Shown here in pieces: positions 24,606-37,150 of a stretch of 64,000 bases of DNA. The notes below the pieces were generated by a model. It saw only the letters and a program-made list of their open reading frames with translations. It had not been told where the DNA came from and did no database searches. Positions within the stretch are counted from its first letter, which is position 1. The number at the start of each line of letters is the position of its first letter. The position numbers and the translations under genes were made by a program. Source of the DNA: Pipra filicauda (taxonomy: Eukaryota > Chordata > Aves > Passeriformes > Pipridae); NCBI RefSeq assembly GCF_003945595.2, contig NW_024104313.1, positions 1,240,001 through 1,304,000 on the forward strand. Reading direction: 5' to 3'.

Positions 24606-26765
24606 CAACTGTATCTGCCATACTTATAGCTCTATACCTGACTAGTAAGTCCTAAAGATAACTCCTACCATCCTGCTCACTGTCATTTCCCTCCCCAAAA
24701 ACAGGTCTTGGTAAGGACTAGAATAAGGTGGAGAGTCACGAACAAGACCTTTGGCTTCAGGTCTAGCTCTGTTGCCTGAGCCTGTCGCTTGCCTCTGCGT
24801 TTGCTTTCTTAGCTACAGTTTCCCCAAATGCTGCCTTGTCGCAGGGCCAGGGGAAGAGGAGAGGAGGTTGTTGGAATTGCTGTTTGGGTAAACCAGAGTG
24901 ACTTTGCAAAGAGGACTGGAGCACTGATGTACCATAAGCCAAGCAATGCTGACCCGTGTGGGCAGCCACAGCAGAGTGCTGGGGTGATTACTGCCAGAAC
25001 AGCCCAGATAATGCTCTGTAGTGGCATGGCCATGGTTTTTGGTGTAAGACAAAGGTTTGCAGTGGCTCACGTCCATGGGGGTCTTGAGTTTGTGATGTTC
25101 CCCTTGAGGGCTGGAGCTCAGCGCTGGTCATTTGCTGTGCTTGCCTGCCAACCACCAGATCACAAGGCTAGAGGCTGGGGGTAGATGCCTGTCTGTCAGG
25201 ACATCCCTCGGACAACACAGTGCTGCATAGCAAGGGATGGCAGGGGAAATCCCTTGCTGACCCCTGCAGGAAACCAGCTCCTTTTCTGGGCTCTTGGGAC
25301 AGCATTAACCTCCTAATTACAGAGACCTCTGTAATCATTGGGGATTGTCTCAGCCAAACCATTTGCCCCTCTAGCCACAAGCATTCAATTCACTGACCGT
25401 TGCTCTTTGGTATCAATTACACATCCTCTAGCAAACCCTCAAACACTCAGACCCCAACCCAAGCTTTTCACAGAGATTTCCTATAGAGAGAGAAGACTGG
25501 TTACTGCCATGGACATTGATTTTACCCTTTATGAGCTGCCTGCACTTAAGCACAGGCTACAGGGCTGTGTTGCTCCTAAGCAGCCTGGAGGAGATTGTAC
25601 TACTGGCTGAAGTAGTTGTAGTGGTGCTTTCAGATGTGCAGCACAAGAGAGGAAACTTCCCCTTGGGGGGAAGTTACGCTCCCTTCTCCCCACACCAGGG
25701 CACCTGTGCCTGGGCAGAGCCAACCACAAGCTAATGGGAATGCAGAATAGGGTTGCCAGGAGGACGCTGCTGGCGTGATTTCTCCTGCTTATGGTAGTGG
25801 AGTCTATTCTGCTGGCAGGCTGAGGTGACTGGGCAGATCATGCCCTGCATCTTGTCCACTCCACTCGAGAGTTGAAAAGCTGGCTCTTCACAGAGAAAAT
25901 GTTTTAGGACATTGTCAGGAGGTGTTACAGCTCAAGACACGCCCACTGCTGCAGATGAAACTAATCAATCTGTTTTGACACAATCCAAGGGATTGAGAAG
26001 TGATGCTCAGAGCAGCCCTGTGCCACACGGTGTGTTCAGTAATCTCAAGGCACCACTAGGAGGCTGGAGGGATGCTGGCCATTAGAAAAGCTTTTTCCAG
26101 AGGAAGCAGCCTGGAACAAGCCAAGAAGCAAGAAATGAGTGTGTATTCTGAACTGGCCATAACCCACTGGTCCCAGCCTCTTTCCAAATGCCTGTAAGAA
26201 AAGACAGGATTCACCTGTGTCTGGAGACCCACAAAGCAAGAGGTGGAAAATTCTTCTCAGTAATTCCAGTAATTGCAAAGATGGCACAGTTGCCCAGGAA
26301 GTCAGTAACCTTAGTGTGATCTAAACCAATGGTCTGAACAGCATCCCAAATCTGCCAGGCAGCAAGTCCAGGCTAGCAGAACAGGATGCTCTTGGGAGTC
26401 CTCGCACCTCCATTCTGCAATGCTCTTACCAGCACTTTTTCTTTTCCTGAGGCTCAACAGTGCTTTGGGGAACCTACAGAGGCCAGTAGCTGAAACACAC
26501 CGGCCTCAAAACAGTCCTTGAAGGCCAGTACAATGTGGACAGGTCATTCATCTTGGCATCCCTGAACCTTCCAATGCAGCAACCTGTGATCTAGCCAATT
26601 GAAAAATACTTCCACCTAACCAAGATTTGCTTGGAAACAGTCCAGAAGAAGTAATGTGATTTTCAGTTTCAGTGTTTTGGCCTGTCTTTTTTCTTATAAT
26701 TTCCTTTGGGTGCTATACTAGTGAGTACAGTCCAACTTGCAACATCCAGGGTTTCGTCTTAGTGG
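24606..26765. other. Spacer, no gene supported
   Basis: Somewhat GC-richer (24750-26500) with several overlapping frames of 70-118 codons on both strands and no domain. Confidence 0.5.
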
Positions 26766-26850
26766 TTTTTTCTTTGTTTGTTTGTTTGTTGGGTTTTTGT
26801 TTGTTTGTTTGTTTGTGTTTGTTTTTGTTTTTTTTTGTTTAGGGTTTTTT
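26766..26850. repeat. (GTTT)n microsatellite
   Basis: GTTT units in two blocks separated by GGGTTTTT, ending in a T run. On the minus strand this reads AAAC and gives a lysine/asparagine/threonine-rich frame (26718-27074), which is not a gene. Confidence 0.92.
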
Positions 26851-28380
26851 TGTGCAGTTTGTTCATTTATCTTTAATGAAAACTTTTCCCAGGAAGAAAG
26901 GCACAGTAACTCATGAGGGGATTGGGGCACATACACCTGCTGAGCAGCAAGCAATAGGGCTGTGTATTTGTGTACCTCACTCACCACTACACCAGGCAAA
27001 CATCCTTTTAATAAGAGATTGATGTCTTTCATCTGTAAGGGAGAAACAACTCTATTGATGGGGTTAAATGCCAAGGTACAGAAATGATGGAGGTCAGCTA
27101 CTGAGATGTAAGCAACTCAGTAACTACTATCAAGATCCTCTTTATTTTAGTCAGTAAGCTAGTTTTGTTTAGGTCTCTGGCACATCTGAAAAGAGGTAGT
27201 CTTGCAAATCATTGTCTCATCCCAGATGCTCATGAAGTGGCAGACATCATACAAAGATTCGTCATTGAATTAAGGTTGAGAAGCCTGTCTTGCCTGAGGC
27301 AAGCAGCATTTGGAACAACTCTCGCCATAGATTTAGGGACCAGGACAGACTTCATCCACTCTTGTCACCTCTGCAAAGACAGGAGAAATCAAGAGGGTTG
27401 TGCTCATCTCCTGACTCTCCTCTGCACTTGAGGAGAGTGGGGGGAATGTCTGTCCTTTTTGTTCTTCTTGAGGCTATGTCAAGACTTTTAAACAGCCAGA
27501 TGAAGGGAAAAAATTGTTTGGCTTTGGGCTGAAGTAGTGTAAAAAAGGAAGTCTGGTTTCTCACCCAATGAAGCAGAATCAAACTAAGTCTACATAGTTT
27601 GGCAGGAAATATTCCTTCTGACTCCAGATTAATGTGTTATTTCAAGAACTTGCAAGAAAAGAAAGGAAGTGAACAGCTACAAACAAAATGCCTGAGAGGA
27701 AGGCAATGGACCCCTACTTTTTTTCCAACTCTTAGGAGGTGAGAGCACCATATTCACAAGCATCTCCATCCCTGGAGCCATCCACCTGCAACTGCTGAGG
27801 AAGCGACCAGGTGGTAGATATTTTGCACCTGGGAAGCACTGTTACACTCTCTTCCACCACTGCTCACTTTGTATAAATGTCTTTATTAAATCCGTCAACC
27901 TCAGTCGCATTGCAAAATATCACAAAAGAAGAATTTGGCCTCAGATGTCTCAGACTGATGATTTTACAGTATGTTTAAGTATTACTCATAGCTGTAGGTG
28001 AGTGGAAAGATTTTTCAAATAAATCTGAGTATCAGATTTTCCCGGTATTCAAGAAAAGGGAACAATATCATCATTTTAAAGAAGCTCTGTTAACTTTTGA
28101 AACCCATTGGGAGTGGAGCAATAGTAATGGAAAACTAAGAACAGAAATTGGATTCTTTTTTCAAAAGAGTAAAGAATCTGATGTGTACACAGAGGCAGAA
28201 ATGCACACCTGCATCTCTTTTTCATGAGTATCTTTATGGAAGTGAAGCAGTGTTACAGGAATTACATTTCCTGTACTACATTTAAATTCTCTGATTAAAG
28301 TGAATGAGCCAAAAGATGGGTGCAAGATGTTTCACTGAGCACAGCTTGGTCAGGAAGGAAAGAAGAAAGGAAGGCAAGCT

Positions 28381-28394
28381 ATTTTTTTTTTTTT
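28381..28394. repeat. T run followed by GCAG
   Basis: About 13 T followed by GCAG at 28395-28398. It looks like a strong 3' splice acceptor on the plus strand but has no supported exon after it. Confidence 0.7.
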
Positions 28395-31300
28395 GCAGAG
28401 CCGCTATGTAAATTAGCAGCAGTACGGTGCTCCTCTGAGAGTGTTTTATGCTGCCATTGCCTGACTGTGATGTGCAGCTTATACAAAGTACACTGGTCAA
28501 ACTGACTGTCTTGTAGTCACTCAGGTCAGGGCCAACTCCCAAGTGCCAGAGGTGGGAGTTGTGTGTGGATCTGAGCTACCTTTGGGGTTGGTGTTTAAGT
28601 CAGGGTACGCTTTTTCTGAATATGGAGTACTAACCAAAAATATAGATGTGAATGTGCTGTAACTCTTACATGAACAGCCATTACCATAGAGAAGTCCAGC
28701 AAAGGCATCAGCCCTGGACCTGGAAAAGCAAGGAGATCATGCCATAAGGGTGAGGAGGAAACTAAGGAGAAGCTAAGCACCCTGTTCCGACCCAGCACAA
28801 CCATTCTCATGTTTAATTCTGATGTCTCATTCAAATTTACATTCACAGACTTTAATCAATCAAACTCAGGAACTCATAAGTAAACATTTGTCATACCTAG
28901 GTGTGGTTTCCTTATGCTCCCTATGTGCCTGTTCTTTTTTTCTCTTTTGCTTTGATCATGAACTTGAAATAGGGTGGAGAATAAGTTTTTTATGTGTTTG
29001 AATAACACCCTACCAAGATGAGCATTGGCCCATGCCTAGAATTTTTAGGAACTTCCTTGATATAAATAAATTCAAATAGTCTATACTTCTGAAAAAAGCC
29101 AGAAGTCAGTAAGTTTGATGTTCCTGTAAACATTCTAAGTAAGAAACAAAAGAGCTCCAGCCTCACAGGCTGTAAGATTTAGCCAGATACACTGTCTAAG
29201 AAATATCATCACTAACAGCCTAAGTAGTTACAGATTCTGTGATGCAGATTTTCGATACCATATACTTACTGAGAACGTGGCTTTGGATAGCCACTGATAT
29301 TAGGTGAGATAAGGGGTTAGGTATAGGGGAAGAGGGTACTGTAACAAAACACAGGTAAAGGTCTGCAGCTGCCTCTGCATTGACTCACCCAGTACAGGCT
29401 CCTGCATCCAGCACATGCTCATGCTTATGCTCATCTCTTGCGTCAGCACTGCATTTAATCCAGCATAACCTGGTAGTGCCTGCGGGACATAAGGACAGGC
29501 ATCTTCTACTCCATATCCACACAAGACAGCACCTTTTTATTGTGCTCCCTGATCTCTGGACAGATTCACTGCCTGTCCATGGTGGCACGGTGCTGTAGCT
29601 TTTCCTCCACAAAATAGTCTCCTTTAAAATTACTTTACACATACTGGTATTTAGGGATTGCTGGAGACTATAGGTCAAGACTCTGTCTCAGATAAACATC
29701 TGTCTCTCTCTGGGATGGTGCCTTTGGTGGGTTGGATGCCTTATGCTGGGACTGCTGTCAGGAGTTGTCTCAGCTCACAAACATTTTTTGCACTCACATT
29801 ACAAACTATATGTTTCTTTTAACTTGCCAATCAAACTGAAGTAATATATTGCAACTGAGATGATATACTGCAACATGTTCTTGAGTGTTCCTTTTTAACA
29901 TAGTGGTCAACTGCTCTTTGACCTTGGGTAGATATGGATCTTTGCTATGTCCTATGAGATTTAAATACTTTGATAAAAAGATACTTACTTGTGGACATAT
30001 CTTATCTTTGTCCTATTACATGTCTCCTGAACAATTTTATTTCAATCTGCTCTAGGGTGCTGCATTTATATGAAACCAGCCCTAAAATTCAAGGTGACAC
30101 ATCTGCCTCCACGATCCTTATTTGGATACAGACACTTGCTTGTCTGATGATTTCAGCAGAGCTAGAGGCTCAAGTCTTTAGTGATAGTATTTGTATGAAG
30201 GAAAGGAGATGTTCCATGGCACTGGTTTCTCAAAACTTGCAAGTGCCGTCCCTTCAGGGCAAAGTTACTTCTCTTACAGCATATCTAATGGAGTTGCGCC
30301 AAAAGTACATCCTAATCCCCATGTTAAGCCTTACAAGATTTATAGATGTACATAAACAATGTTTGATATCCCTTGTGGCAGATCCATGGGCTATTTAGTA
30401 AGAAAGAACAAGTGGGCTCCTATTCCTTCTCTAGCAAACTTTGCTCCACCGTGTCACAGAGTTGGCTAGGAGTATGGAAAGCAGGAGATTTACGGATGAT
30501 GAAAAGGATGACATCATGTGCCTGGCCTGCTCTCCATGTCATTGCTGCCTGTAAAGAGTGTGTTTCAGGCAGAACTGCTCTTCTGCCCATTTCAATGCCC
30601 TTGTCTGCATACAAGGAGGGGATAGATCATGACCAAATCCAGGCCCTGGGCCACCTTATTCTCCCTGTGCACAACTCTTCCCTCTGTGCTGGCAGGGTCA
30701 GACACAGCACAGACCGGGATGACCACTCCTCCAACTGTAAGCTGACAGTGTTTGGGAAGGGGGTCACGTTTTATGTGTTTGCTGAGATAGCTGTTGCATA
30801 GCACTTTAAAAGTTCAGGTAAACCTTCCTACAGCTGGCTTGTGCCTCCCAGCTTTGCTGACATGGTCAGCCACTTAAGGGTATTTGTGGACGCAGTGGGT
30901 AGCACTAGTCTGGCAAGAGGATCTTTCCAGGATTGTGCGTTTGCTTTTGGCTAGCTGAGGGGTCCAAGGTGACCAAGGTATGGAGGAGCAAGAGGAGGGA
31001 GGAGAAAGGCTCTTCTGCTGCTCTCGGACTTCACAGAAATACTCCCATAAAGCTTTGCACACAGAACTGCCTTAGCAAGGCCCCCGTCCCCAAGAGTGGC
31101 ATCAGCTGAGTGGCACACATTGCATGGTAAACGAGACACTGTCTTGCACTGTCATTGTGCATTGAGCAGTTTCTTGCTGCCAGATCTCACCAACACTTGC
31201 AGTAACCACTGATAGGCAGGTAGTAGGTTTTTACAAGAAACCATAGAGATTGAGGAGCACAAACAAGTCACTGCAGAATCCCAATGCTCAACCGCAACCA

Positions 31301-31775
31301 TACTGGTATGTAGGGGGGGGAGTGTCAAGATTCGCTTTTGACCTAAATAACTCTGCCAGGCTTATGACATGGGGCACTTGCTGTTTCTGCACACAAGTAA
31401 GTCCTGTGACTGTTGGTATTGTCAGAAAATGTTGAAAATGTCAAAATTGTCAGTATGGTCAGAAACTCCATGTCCACTCTCCTGACACAGAGGATATTTC
31501 TGGTGTAAGGAGGAGTGTCACATCTTGGGAAGCCTTGAAACCAGGGGTGGCTGGTGGTTACTAGGGGTTGGGATTTTCAGGTTCCAGAAAAAAAATTGGC
31601 ATTTATCTACCACGAACCCTCCTTTTCAAATTAATGACTAGTTTGTGTAGACTTTGCAGAGTGCATCAGCCCTTGGGAAATCAGGTTACCTCACCCTTCT
31701 ATCATCTGTTCTAACATTTCTCCTCTTCCAGTATTTTTCCTACTGTGATGCCTGCTTTGAAGTATTTGTGGTAGC

Positions 31776-31791
31776 AAAAAAAAAAAAAAAA
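31776..31791. repeat. A run
   Basis: About 15 consecutive A. Simple sequence. Confidence 0.9.
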
Positions 31792-34700
31792 TCTCTCGGG
31801 AACACATTTAGAGATTTCAATGTCACATATATCAAACTTGGGCAGTGAAACCCATGGAATGCAGGGTTCTCCAGGAGAAAAATGTGGCCTGAGCTGTGGA
31901 AAATAAGTTTTCTTCCAGCTCTCATAAGTTCTGCAGCAACCTCTGGAAATTTGCAGACTGCTCAGTGGATGACCAACTATCTGCAGAAAGTCCCAGGAAG
32001 GCTTGCAGTAGAAATTCCAGGCATTTCTGAAAGAACTGAATAAAAAGCATCTGTCTGTGCTAGTGCTTAATCTCTTTTGATCTGAGTTCAGATATGAGGT
32101 TTTATAGCAGCTCATGTCAATCAGGGTATGAAACTATGATAAAACATGTCAGTAGATAATACAAAATTTATTACATCAAAGTCAATAGCATATAATGACT
32201 TAACTCCATGGGACTACATTAGGAGCTACCCAAATTTTTTGAGCACTTATTAAGGAGACAGATCTCAGGGTGGTTCCCTTCTTTGCTATGTATTTATGTC
32301 TGCTTTAATGTTTTTGAGTCAAAAGTGATGAACTTTGTCCTCTTGCAGAACATTTATAGTAGCAGTAGGACTAGATGAGAAACATCCAGTCAGATACCAT
32401 CATATCAGTGCAAAATATCAAAAATATCAACACCACAGTGGAAAAGGACATGCAGGCTTTGTCTGTCAGTGTTTTTGATCACTCTGAATTTGAGCTGCTT
32501 CAGAGACAGAAGCGCCAGCCTTTCAGCAGGTATAAGTCAGCATTTCTCTATCAGCACGACAGAGTTGCTAGTATCTTAATGGAGGGATGTCAGGTGATGA
32601 ACTGTACCATGTCTCTCATAGCACCTGGTCAGGTGTTTCTTCTAGAGATGTTTCATATTATGGAAATGACTTGGTAAGCCTCAGTCTTAGTAAATGTATC
32701 CTCTCTTGGCCCCCTCTCTGTAACTGTGATTCTGCTACCTGTACAGAGCTCCTCTGCAGGGGCGGCCTTTCTCCCATTCCCACACCCATGGCTGGCACCA
32801 CTTCTTCATCCCAGGAAACAACCTGAGCATATCGGAGTTGAAGCTGGTATGAGAGAGGAAGATCAGGACCCAACACCTCCACCCCAGCAGTGTTGCAGCT
32901 ACCTCTGTAGAGAAAGGTTTGCCCAGGCTGGTACAAAGTCTCATATTTCCTAAGAAATAAGGCTTAAGGAGTGGAGAATCACCAGGTCCAAATAGCATCA
33001 CCTACCATGATGTGGATACTATGCTGTAGTTCATGAGTGAAAGAAAAGAGCAACTAATGGTGGTCTAAAGGCCTAGTGGTTTCATCCCACTTAAAACTTT
33101 TTTCACCCAACAGAAGCTGCTGTGTATCTCTTACCCTCCTAGGGACAGACACAGAGCAGAACAGGTGAAGATGTTCATTGCCTGATTTTTTGTGTTCATC
33201 TGTAGGGTGGGTTATGCTTAAACAAGGCTGACACATGTTGCAGAAGCATCTTGAAATAGTTTCCACAGCTGCAACTTTTTTCCCATACTGTTAACCTAGT
33301 GAAACTTAAGAGTCAATGCTATCAATTGTTTTTCTGGGTAAACAGCTTATAACATTTCCTACAGGAAGAACAATTTTTTTTTTAATTTAGCTTTATTTAT
33401 CTGGTACTTGCAAAGATCTAATTTGTTTTTCTGTTGTTGATTTCTTTTTAAGAAGGAAAAGGTTGCTATACACACATTTGCTTATTTGACTGAATGCCAA
33501 GGGAAGACACAAGGAATTTACAAGCAACTAAGATGCAGTATAATTTCAACAAGCTGCAAGCTGATCTTTCTAATAGTAAAGACCTTTAAGCAAGCCAGTA
33601 AATTAAATAGATACCAAGATACAAAACCTCATGGTTCTGGACTTTAGGAAAAGAAGTTACTTGCACAATAGAAAGTTAACTTTCTGCTTGGCTCTGAAGT
33701 AACTTATCATTTAGGAAAGGGCATGCTTTTATCCATTTCTGAAAATTATATGAACTTCAAGTTTTCACATAATGCAACATGTGGGCTAAGAAATACACTT
33801 TCTGGGAAAATTTCTTTGGGCATGACTCCGTCGGCAGCCAAATTCCTGTTTTTCATCTTCAGGAACCTCCTTTCTTGTTAGCAGCAGTGCTTTCCGACAG
33901 AATGTGTGTGATAAAAAATCACACTTGACCAGATGTGATAGAAGCACAATAATGGTAGTAGATCCAGTGGTATGAGTCTGATGTAGACTTGCAGTATTGA
34001 CCTGACTGCAGATGAACATTTGATCATTTGAACAGATGATAAAGGTTGGGGGATGCTGACTGAGATAGATAGGTACACTGATTGATTGATTGGTTGACTT
34101 CTCTCTCTCTATACACACAACACATTGTCTGCATTCAAGATCTGTAAATTTATTTTGAAAGAGATGCCTTAGGGTATTGAACCTATTCCTGCTGCATAAA
34201 ATCCTGTTCTGACTGGTGTAGGGAATGTGACAGGATGGGATGTTAAGCTTGAGCTTCTTCTGCACGGAGAAGTTCTGCCAGCACAGCCACATTTGGGGAT
34301 TTTGAGGAAGGTGTACACCGTGTAGCAATAGTTTTAGGCAGGCAGTGCTGACTATTCAGCAGAGCATCTATCTAGGAGCACAGTGCTCCATCAGAGGAAC
34401 AGAGTCCAGCTGTCCCAGCAACACTTTTGCTGTGCCTCTCAAGAGGGACTATCCAGGATCACTCAGCCACAATAGCAAAGCCTTTGAGAGCAAGAACTGG
34501 TGCAAGAATTGGTTCCGCCACCTCTTGCCTGTCTTTACAGGCTGAAGTCTGATGTAGTGGGTAAAGGTGGGATTCTCCTCTACCTACTGTTGGCTTCTTA
34601 AAAAGCATATATTTCATATATTCACCTGAGTAATTTCTTTTTTCTTTCTCAAATTTTTCTGTTCTTCAGGCTTTCTAATCTCTCCTAAGGAGGGTCCAGC

Positions 34701-36647
34701 CACTTGAGCAGAGAAGGTGGTTTCTATATAGTCACCTCTTCATCCCCATTCAGCTGACACCGACTGTCACACTACAGTGTCCACAGCTACACGCACAGCG
34801 ATGGTGTGACATGGAGCTCATGGTGATGTAGCTGGTGATGCAGTGTCCTTACAGGGGGTCACCCCTCTCCCTGTGCCCCAGAGTGGCCCCAGGGCAGCCC
34901 TAGTCCACAGTGCTCTTGGAAGACCCTTGAGCAGGTGTTCACCCCAGCAAGGGTTCTCCAAGGGCTCCCCCAGAGGATGTGTTGTGGTCTTTGTGACCGA
35001 TAGCTGATCTCCTTGATTGCTTGCAGGGAGGATGCTGCTTTAGGCAGCCAATTGCCAGGCCTGCATTTCAACTGTTTACTGGGAAAATCTAAAATAGTAA
35101 CAATAGTAACTGCTGCATTTGTATGGTATCTTTGGACAGCTTTGGAGCACCAGTAGAGGGTGAAGTGTGTTTTCTGTATTATTCATGTGTCCTGGTTTTA
35201 CTGGAAGTGCTATATTTGCACTTGCAGCACTTGACATCCTTACAGTGGCATACATTCCCAGGGAGGTCTATTTGGAAAGGGCATTTCTTTATGCTGCTGA
35301 AATAATCCAGGACTTGATAACTAAATAAGTCTGCTGAGGAGAAGTACAGAGTAAAGAATACAAGTAATGATTCCTGCACACTGTAATTAGAAGATGTGTC
35401 ACAGGAGGCAGTAACTTCTTGTTTGTTGCCTTTACCTCTGCAGGGTCTCCTATTTCCAGTTCCTGTGTTTCCCATCATGCTTACCATTACTGGGTGAGAA
35501 GACCTAGGTGAACTAGGAAAACCACATCTCTGAAATGAAGGAACCTAATAAATTGAAAGGGCACCTCAAACAGGAATGCCGATAGCAGTATCCAGGGAAA
35601 GTCCACTCTGCTGGACACTCACCAGCAGATCGCTGCTGGATGTTGAGAAAATCTGCAAGACCACCAGGTGAGCCACGGCTAGTGTGTTTGGAGACCCACT
35701 TAGAGACTAACCATACCCAGGAGTTGCTTCTGTTATCCATGAGTACAGTTCCCGCTACCATTGCTGGTGCTATAGGAACTTCAGAGCTTTTCCTATGGGT
35801 AGTGTTTATTCCATACTTCTCTTCCTCTGCAACACTGTGGGGAATAGATTATTCCTGTTTTGGTTTTGGCTTGCTCTGAACAAATGGAGTGTTTTTGCTT
35901 TGGAAGGAATGCTATATCTTCTGTTTTCTTTGATTGTTAACATTAGAATTAAGTCTGCAAGCAGACTGTTTTTCATTAAGCCCAGCACTTATTTCCTTGT
36001 CTTTTATGTCTGCTGGTGACTCACCCAGAGCATGAAGGTGAGTTGCAGGGTTGTTTGTTAAGCATGTATTGGGTATTCCTAAGTACATCTAACCTTTTCC
36101 ATCCATTCGCAAATGATTAGATGAAATTTAGAGCACTTCCTTACAAAATAAAATAGAATTAAAATAAATCCCAGATGGGTTGTAAATTTAATTTCTCTCC
36201 AAAAAAAAAGACCATCAAAGAGCTATCGTATTCAGGGCTGCCTATGCTATTTGTGTCAGGGCCACTTAGAGCTTGACCTTTTGCTGTGTGTTTTTTCCTG
36301 TTAGTTTTCAGGTATTTCCAGCCATTGCTTATCTTCATTATACCATCTCTGAGATGCCCCTTTGCATCCTCCCTGACCAGCACATCATGTGCAGCTTTCT
36401 TCTCCCACCCTCCCTGTTCCTGCCAAGCATTCCTTTCAAGCACTCTTCTGTTCTCTCCTTCAGCCAAAAACAAAGTCACAAGTTTTGGGCTTGGTTTGGA
36501 AAACTCAAGCACAGCTGCCTTGGGTGGGGTTGGCAGCCAATGAACTTTACAGTGAAGTAAGAGCTGCAGTTCAGAGGTACCTCTTTTCTACTGCCTCTTA
36601 GTTGTTCAACTCGGGCAGATCTGCATTGGAGTTCAAACAGTATGGGA

Positions 36648-36715
36648 TCTCTTCCCCTCCCCTCTCCTCCTCTCTCCTCCCCTCTCCTCCCTTCCCTTCC
36701 CCTCCTCTCCTCTCC
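36648..36715. repeat. Pyrimidine (TCCCC/TCTCC)n tract
   Basis: Nearly pure C and T on the plus strand, the strand-complement type of the purine tract at 17833-17940. Made of CCCCT, CTCCT and CTTCC units. Confidence 0.93.
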
Positions 36716-36984
36716 AAGTTTATCTATGACTATTGAAAACAATGAGTAGGATAGGTGGATCAAGCTCTGTTTTAAGCTTAAATGCCTGTCTCAAACATTG
36801 TTTCATTGTTTCCTGGCTGCAGGATTCCTGTCCTTAAGAACTATTTCTACTGACTTAGGCTTTTGTGCTGCCATTACCCTTTCATTTAAAAAAAGTATTT
36901 CCATCCCGAGTATGTTCCAACTGATAAAGTTTTAGAGAGCATTTTAGCCTTAGTTTTATGTTCTTCTTATGTAGAACAACTTCT

Positions 36985-37150
36985 CTGGTCAGTTGAACCT
37001 CCCCCAGTAACCTTACTTTGCACTACTCTGATTAAATTTACTCTTCTCAGAGCAGAGGTGACCAAAATTGTGCACAGCAGTACAAATTAGGTGTCACAAC
37101 AATTTTGTGTCATCTCAATGATTTATGAGTTCTTGTATTCTAAATATCTG
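36985..37150 (-). mobile_element. Possible very old CR1 LINE relic, minus strand
   Basis: The plus-strand text around 37045-37100 (AGAGCAGAGGTGACCAAAAT, 37049-37068, followed by TGTGCACAGCAGTACAAATT and GTGTCACAAC) follows the reverse-complement CR1 order 'gagcagagatgcccaaaactg, cacagtactcc, ggtctcac' that is common in old amniote CR1 copies. The flanking 36985-37040 fits the next segment only loosely. Everything beyond about 37150 is unmatched. An alternative is chance similarity over a short stretch. Confidence 0.4.

Larger units (their letters stand above)
26851..36647. other. Long spacer, no gene supported
   Basis: About 9.8 kb with frames no longer than 180 codons (33786-34328, minus, no domain). 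A short, heavily decayed stretch near 32190-32240 may be an ancient amniote repeat. Splice-like pairs occur at 35485-35529 (minus) without a continuing frame. Confidence 0.55.

Noticed and set aside
33786..34328. 180-codon minus-strand frame
   Set aside because: No domain; cysteine and histidine spacing does not fit any zinc-finger pattern; repeated short peptides come from GATT and CT repeats.
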